Source of the DNA: Streptomyces alboflavus
Lineage (GTDB): Bacteria; Actinomycetota; Actinomycetes; Streptomycetales; Streptomycetaceae
Length of the DNA: 64,000 nt
Direction: 5' to 3'
Assembly: GCF_000716675.1 (NCBI RefSeq)
Contig: NZ_JNXT01000021.1
Coordinates: 62,001 to 126,000, forward strand
In this document: positions 61,656 to 64,000 of the stretch, in pieces
How positions within the stretch are numbered: position 1 is the stretch's first letter
How the letters are laid out: each line of letters starts with the position of its first letter
The notes under the pieces: model-generated
The model's database searches: none
Seen by the model: only the letters and a program-made list of their open reading frames with translations
Told to the model about the DNA's origin: nothing
Position numbers and translations under genes: made by a program

Positions 61656-62303
61656 TCACACCTCGGCCGACTCCCCCGGCGTCAGCCGCACGTGGTCCGT
61701 GCCGCCGAGCCGCCCGATGTGCCCGCCGTAGATCGGCAGCGCCAGGTCGGTGAGGAGAGCGTCGTGGATGTCGTAGGCGCGCCTCGGCTTGACCTCGCGT
61801 ACGTAGTCGATGACTTCGGAGATCTTGTTCCAGGGGGCCATCACCGGGACCATCAGCGTGTCCACGGGGTGCTCGGGCACCGTGAAGGCGTCGCCGGGGT
61901 GGAAGACGGTGCCGTCGAGCAGGTAGCCGACGTTGGTGACGCGCGGCAGGTCCGGGTGGATCACGGCGTGCAGCTCGCCGTGGACCTGGATGTCGAACCC
62001 GGCGGCCGTGAACGTGTCGCCGTGGCCGACGGTGTGCACCCGCCCGGGGAAGGCCGCCGCGAGCTGCTCGGCGACGGACGCGAGGGTCCACAGCTCGGTG
62101 GCCGGGTCGGCCTCCAGGGCGGCGCGCAGGTGTCCCTCGTGGAAGTGGTCGGGGTGCTCGTGCGTGACCAGGAGGGCGTCGGCCCCGGTCGCGGCGTCGT
62201 CCTCGCTGAAGCCGCCGGGGTCGATGACGAGGAGGCGGCCGTCCTTCTCCAGGCGCACGCAGGCGTGGGACTTCTTGGTGAGCTTGATGGGTGACGTCGT
62301 CAT
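61656..62303 (-). CDS. MBL-fold metallo-hydrolase
   Basis: 215 residues. The metallo-beta-lactamase motif is LLVTHEHPDHFHEGHL, preceded by VIDPGGFSEDD, with later His/Asp in VFHPGDAF. It is the short UlaG/YtnP-like form with unknown substrate. The upstream start ATG at 62303 gives a complete N-terminal strand (SPIKLTKKSHACVRLEKDG). It is one of two consecutive leftward genes with xth. Confidence 0.9.
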   Translation of the reverse strand: MTTSPIKLTKKSHACVRLEKDGRLLVIDPGGFSEDDAATGADALLVTHEHPDHFHEGHLRAALEADPATELWTLASVAEQLAAAFPGRVHTVGHGDTFTAAGFDIQVHGELHAVIHPDLPRVTNVGYLLDGTVFHPGDAFTVPEHPVDTLMVPVMAPWNKISEVIDYVREVKPRRAYDIHDALLTDLALPIYGGHIGRLGGTDHVRLTPGESAEV

Positions 62304-62360
62304 GCCCCCATCCTGCTCCTCGGGGCCGACCGGGGCGGCCCCGAGGGATGCGCCGCGCGG

Positions 62361-63656
62361 CTACTCCTGCGGTGTCGTCTCCTCGCGGATCACCTTCTGC
62401 GCGACCCGGAACGCGCTGTTCGCCGCCGGGACCCCGCAGTACACGGCGGCCTGCAGCAGCACTTCCTTGATCTCGGCCGGGGTGAGGCCGTTGCGGAGCG
62501 CGGCGCGGGTGTGGAACGCCAGCTCGTCCAGGTGGCCGCCCGCGACGAGGGCGGTGAGGGTGACGCAGCTGCGGGTGCGGCGGTCCAGGCCCTGGCGGTT
62601 CCAGATCTCGCCCCAGGCGTAGCGGGTGACGAGGTCCTGGAAGTCCGCGGAGAACTCGTCGGCGGCGTCCATGGCCCGGTCGACGTGGGCGTCGCCGAGG
62701 ACCTCGCGGCGGACCTTCATGCCCTGGGCGTACGCGTCGGGGCGGGCGTCCGTCGCCACCGGCTGCTCGACCGCGGCGATCTCGGCGACGGGCGCCGCCG
62801 GGGGCGGGGCGAGCACGGGCTTGACCGGGGGCGCGGTGATGGCGTGCTGGCCGGTGGCGTGGGTGTCCGGTGCGGCCTGCCAGGCACTGGAGAAGTGGCG
62901 TACGAGCAGGTCGGTGACCGCGGCGGGCTGTTCCACGGGGGCCAGGTGGGAGGCGCCGGGCACCACGGCGAGGCGGGCGTCCGGGATGCCCGCGACGAGG
63001 GTGCGGGCCTCGCCCTGTCCGGTCACCTGATCCTCGGAGCCGACCAGGACGAGGGTGGGCACTCCTATGCTGGCCAGCTCCGCGCGGATGTCGAAGGCGG
63101 CGAGCGCCTCGCAGGCGGCGATGTAGCAGCCGGGGTCGGTGGTGCGCACCATCTGCACGGCCCAGTCGGTGATGGCGGGCTGGGCGGCGGCGAAGCCGGG
63201 GGTGAACCAGCGCTCCGGGGAGCTGCGGGCGATGGGGTCGAGGCCGTTGGTGCGGACGATCACTCCGCGCTGGCGGAACTCGTCGGCGGTGCCGAACCGG
63301 GGCGAGGTGGCGATGAGCGCGAGCGAGGCGACGCGGTGCGGGTTGCGCAGCGCCAGTTCGGCGCCGATGGCGCCGCCGAGCGCACAGCCCGCGAACCCGA
63401 AGCGCTGCACGCCGAGCTCGTCGAGCGTGGCGAGCACGCGGCGGGCGAGTTCACCGACGGAGTCCACGGGGTGGGCGGGGGCACCGCCGTGTCCGGGCAT
63501 GTCGAAGCGGATGACCCGCCAGTTCTTGCTCAGTTCGGGCACCTGCCGGTCCCACATGTGCCATGTGGTGCCGAGGGAGGGGCCGAGGACCAGGACAGGG
63601 GCGTCTTCTGGCCCGTCAAAGCGGTATTGCAGGGCAGCAGTCTTCGTCTCACTCAC
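62361..63656 (-). CDS. pcaL: PcaD-PcaC fusion: enol-lactonase-like plus carboxymuconolactone decarboxylase
   Basis: 431 residues from GTG 63656; an ATG at 63674 is the alternative. Residues ~1-270 are an alpha/beta hydrolase like beta-ketoadipate enol-lactonase, and ~310-431 a carboxymuconolactone decarboxylase domain (GEIWNRQGLDRRTRSCVTLT; VYCGVPAANSAF). In the protocatechuate pathway the two act in succession. The nucleophile elbow reads FAGCALGGAIG, so Ala92 stands where GxSxG has Ser and Cys91 is adjacent; the Asp and His regions (GSEDQ, GASHLAP) are kept. Other pca genes are not in the window. Confidence 0.88.
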   Translation of the reverse strand: MSETKTAALQYRFDGPEDAPVLVLGPSLGTTWHMWDRQVPELSKNWRVIRFDMPGHGGAPAHPVDSVGELARRVLATLDELGVQRFGFAGCALGGAIGAELALRNPHRVASLALIATSPRFGTADEFRQRGVIVRTNGLDPIARSSPERWFTPGFAAAQPAITDWAVQMVRTTDPGCYIAACEALAAFDIRAELASIGVPTLVLVGSEDQVTGQGEARTLVAGIPDARLAVVPGASHLAPVEQPAAVTDLLVRHFSSAWQAAPDTHATGQHAITAPPVKPVLAPPPAAPVAEIAAVEQPVATDARPDAYAQGMKVRREVLGDAHVDRAMDAADEFSADFQDLVTRYAWGEIWNRQGLDRRTRSCVTLTALVAGGHLDELAFHTRAALRNGLTPAEIKEVLLQAAVYCGVPAANSAFRVAQKVIREETTPQE

Positions 63657-63794
63657 CCGTTCACGCTCGCACATCTCACAAAATCCCACCGACGGGGGTG
63701 GCGGTCTCCACCAAACCACCGCAGGTTTCCGCGGCGGGCGCGCACGCGTGCTCCCGGACCTCGCCCCCGGCCCGGCCCCCGTCGGCCGGGGGGA

Positions 63795-64000
63795 TCAGCG
63801 CAGTCCGGCGAAGAGGTCGTTCTCGGGCAGGGCGGTGCCGGTGGCGTCCTGGACGCGTACGAAGGTCTCCATGCCCATCAGCTCGCCGAAGCGCTCCTTG
63901 CCCATCTTGAGGAAGAAGATGTTCTCGCCCTGGCTGGCGTGCGCGGCCAGGGCGTCGAACTTCTGGCCGCTGAACGCGGTGGTGTCGACCCACGTGCTGA
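63795..64000 (-). CDS. PIG-L-type deacetylase, C-terminal fragment (5' end outside window)
   Basis: The last 67 codons of a gene that enters from the right edge. The protein end reads FDALAAHASQGENIFFLKMG then ERFGELMGMETFVRVQD, ending in ENDLFAGLR. The ALAAHASQ segment and the ...TETFVRV end are typical of the C-terminus of PIG-L family deacetylases (MshB/Mca-like). The zinc site lies outside the window, so the class is a moderate-confidence call. Confidence 0.6.
   Translation of the reverse strand, partial: STWVDTTAFSGQKFDALAAHASQGENIFFLKMGKERFGELMGMETFVRVQDATGTALPENDLFAGLR

Overview
The window is chromosomal DNA of a Streptomyces-type actinobacterium. GC is very high throughout, GTG and TTG starts are common, and there is a complete conservon (histidine kinase, roadblock, DUF742, GTPase, P450), an SsgA-like sporulation protein and several TTG/GTG-started secreted proteins. 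I see no tRNA, rRNA, CRISPR array or intact insertion sequence.

Left part (1-20.6 kb). Phospholipid synthesis genes (psd, pssA) end at a strong bidirectional terminator facing a glycerate kinase. An ADP-ribosylglycohydrolase follows. Next comes a four-gene cassette at 4012-12201: a Trypco1-type protein, a trypsin-VMAP-like protein, a MoxR-like AAA+ ATPase and a 1401-residue multidomain protein. The last carries a SAV_2336-like N-terminus, a degenerate vWA-like domain, a degenerate kinase domain, an FtsK/EccC-like domain without a P-loop, and TPRs. This matches the vWA-MoxR-VMAP class of NTP-dependent conflict systems and is the most interesting locus here. After a Nudix gene comes a leftward group of FAD oxidoreductase, macrodomain protein, Ada-AlkA fusion and Ogt, which is alkylation repair linked to ADP-ribose chemistry. 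HisN-like phosphatase and GGT-like genes follow, then a roughly 200-bp MITE-like remnant with CTAG ends beside an SsgA-like gene.

Middle part (21-43 kb). A P450 converges on a conservon operon whose own P450 lacks the ExxR motif (CYP157-like). Then come a DUF4232 lipoprotein, a NarL-type two-component system and a methyltransferase. A reductive pyrimidine or hydantoin catabolism region contains an NCS1 permease, a GntR regulator, and an operon of beta-ureidopropionase-like hydrolase, aminotransferase, dihydropyrimidinase and LLM oxidoreductase. An M9 collagenase gene sits between its two halves.

Right part (43-64 kb). A Cmx-like efflux gene has a WblC/WhiB7-like promoter, a 9-codon leader ORF and an attenuator hairpin. 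It is followed by a second efflux gene plus MarR regulator with a 33-bp palindromic operator. A divergent XRE/methionine aminopeptidase pair with a leaderless promoter comes next. Secreted enzymes follow (GGT, L,D-transpeptidase, S15-like hydrolase). The glutamate ABC transporter operon is remarkable: its ATPase gene has lost in frame the ABC signature and Walker B. The window ends with a GDSL hydrolase, an intergenic repeat family, exonuclease III, an MBL-fold hydrolase, a PcaD-PcaC fusion lacking the canonical serine nucleophile, and the 3' end of a PIG-L-type deacetylase gene.
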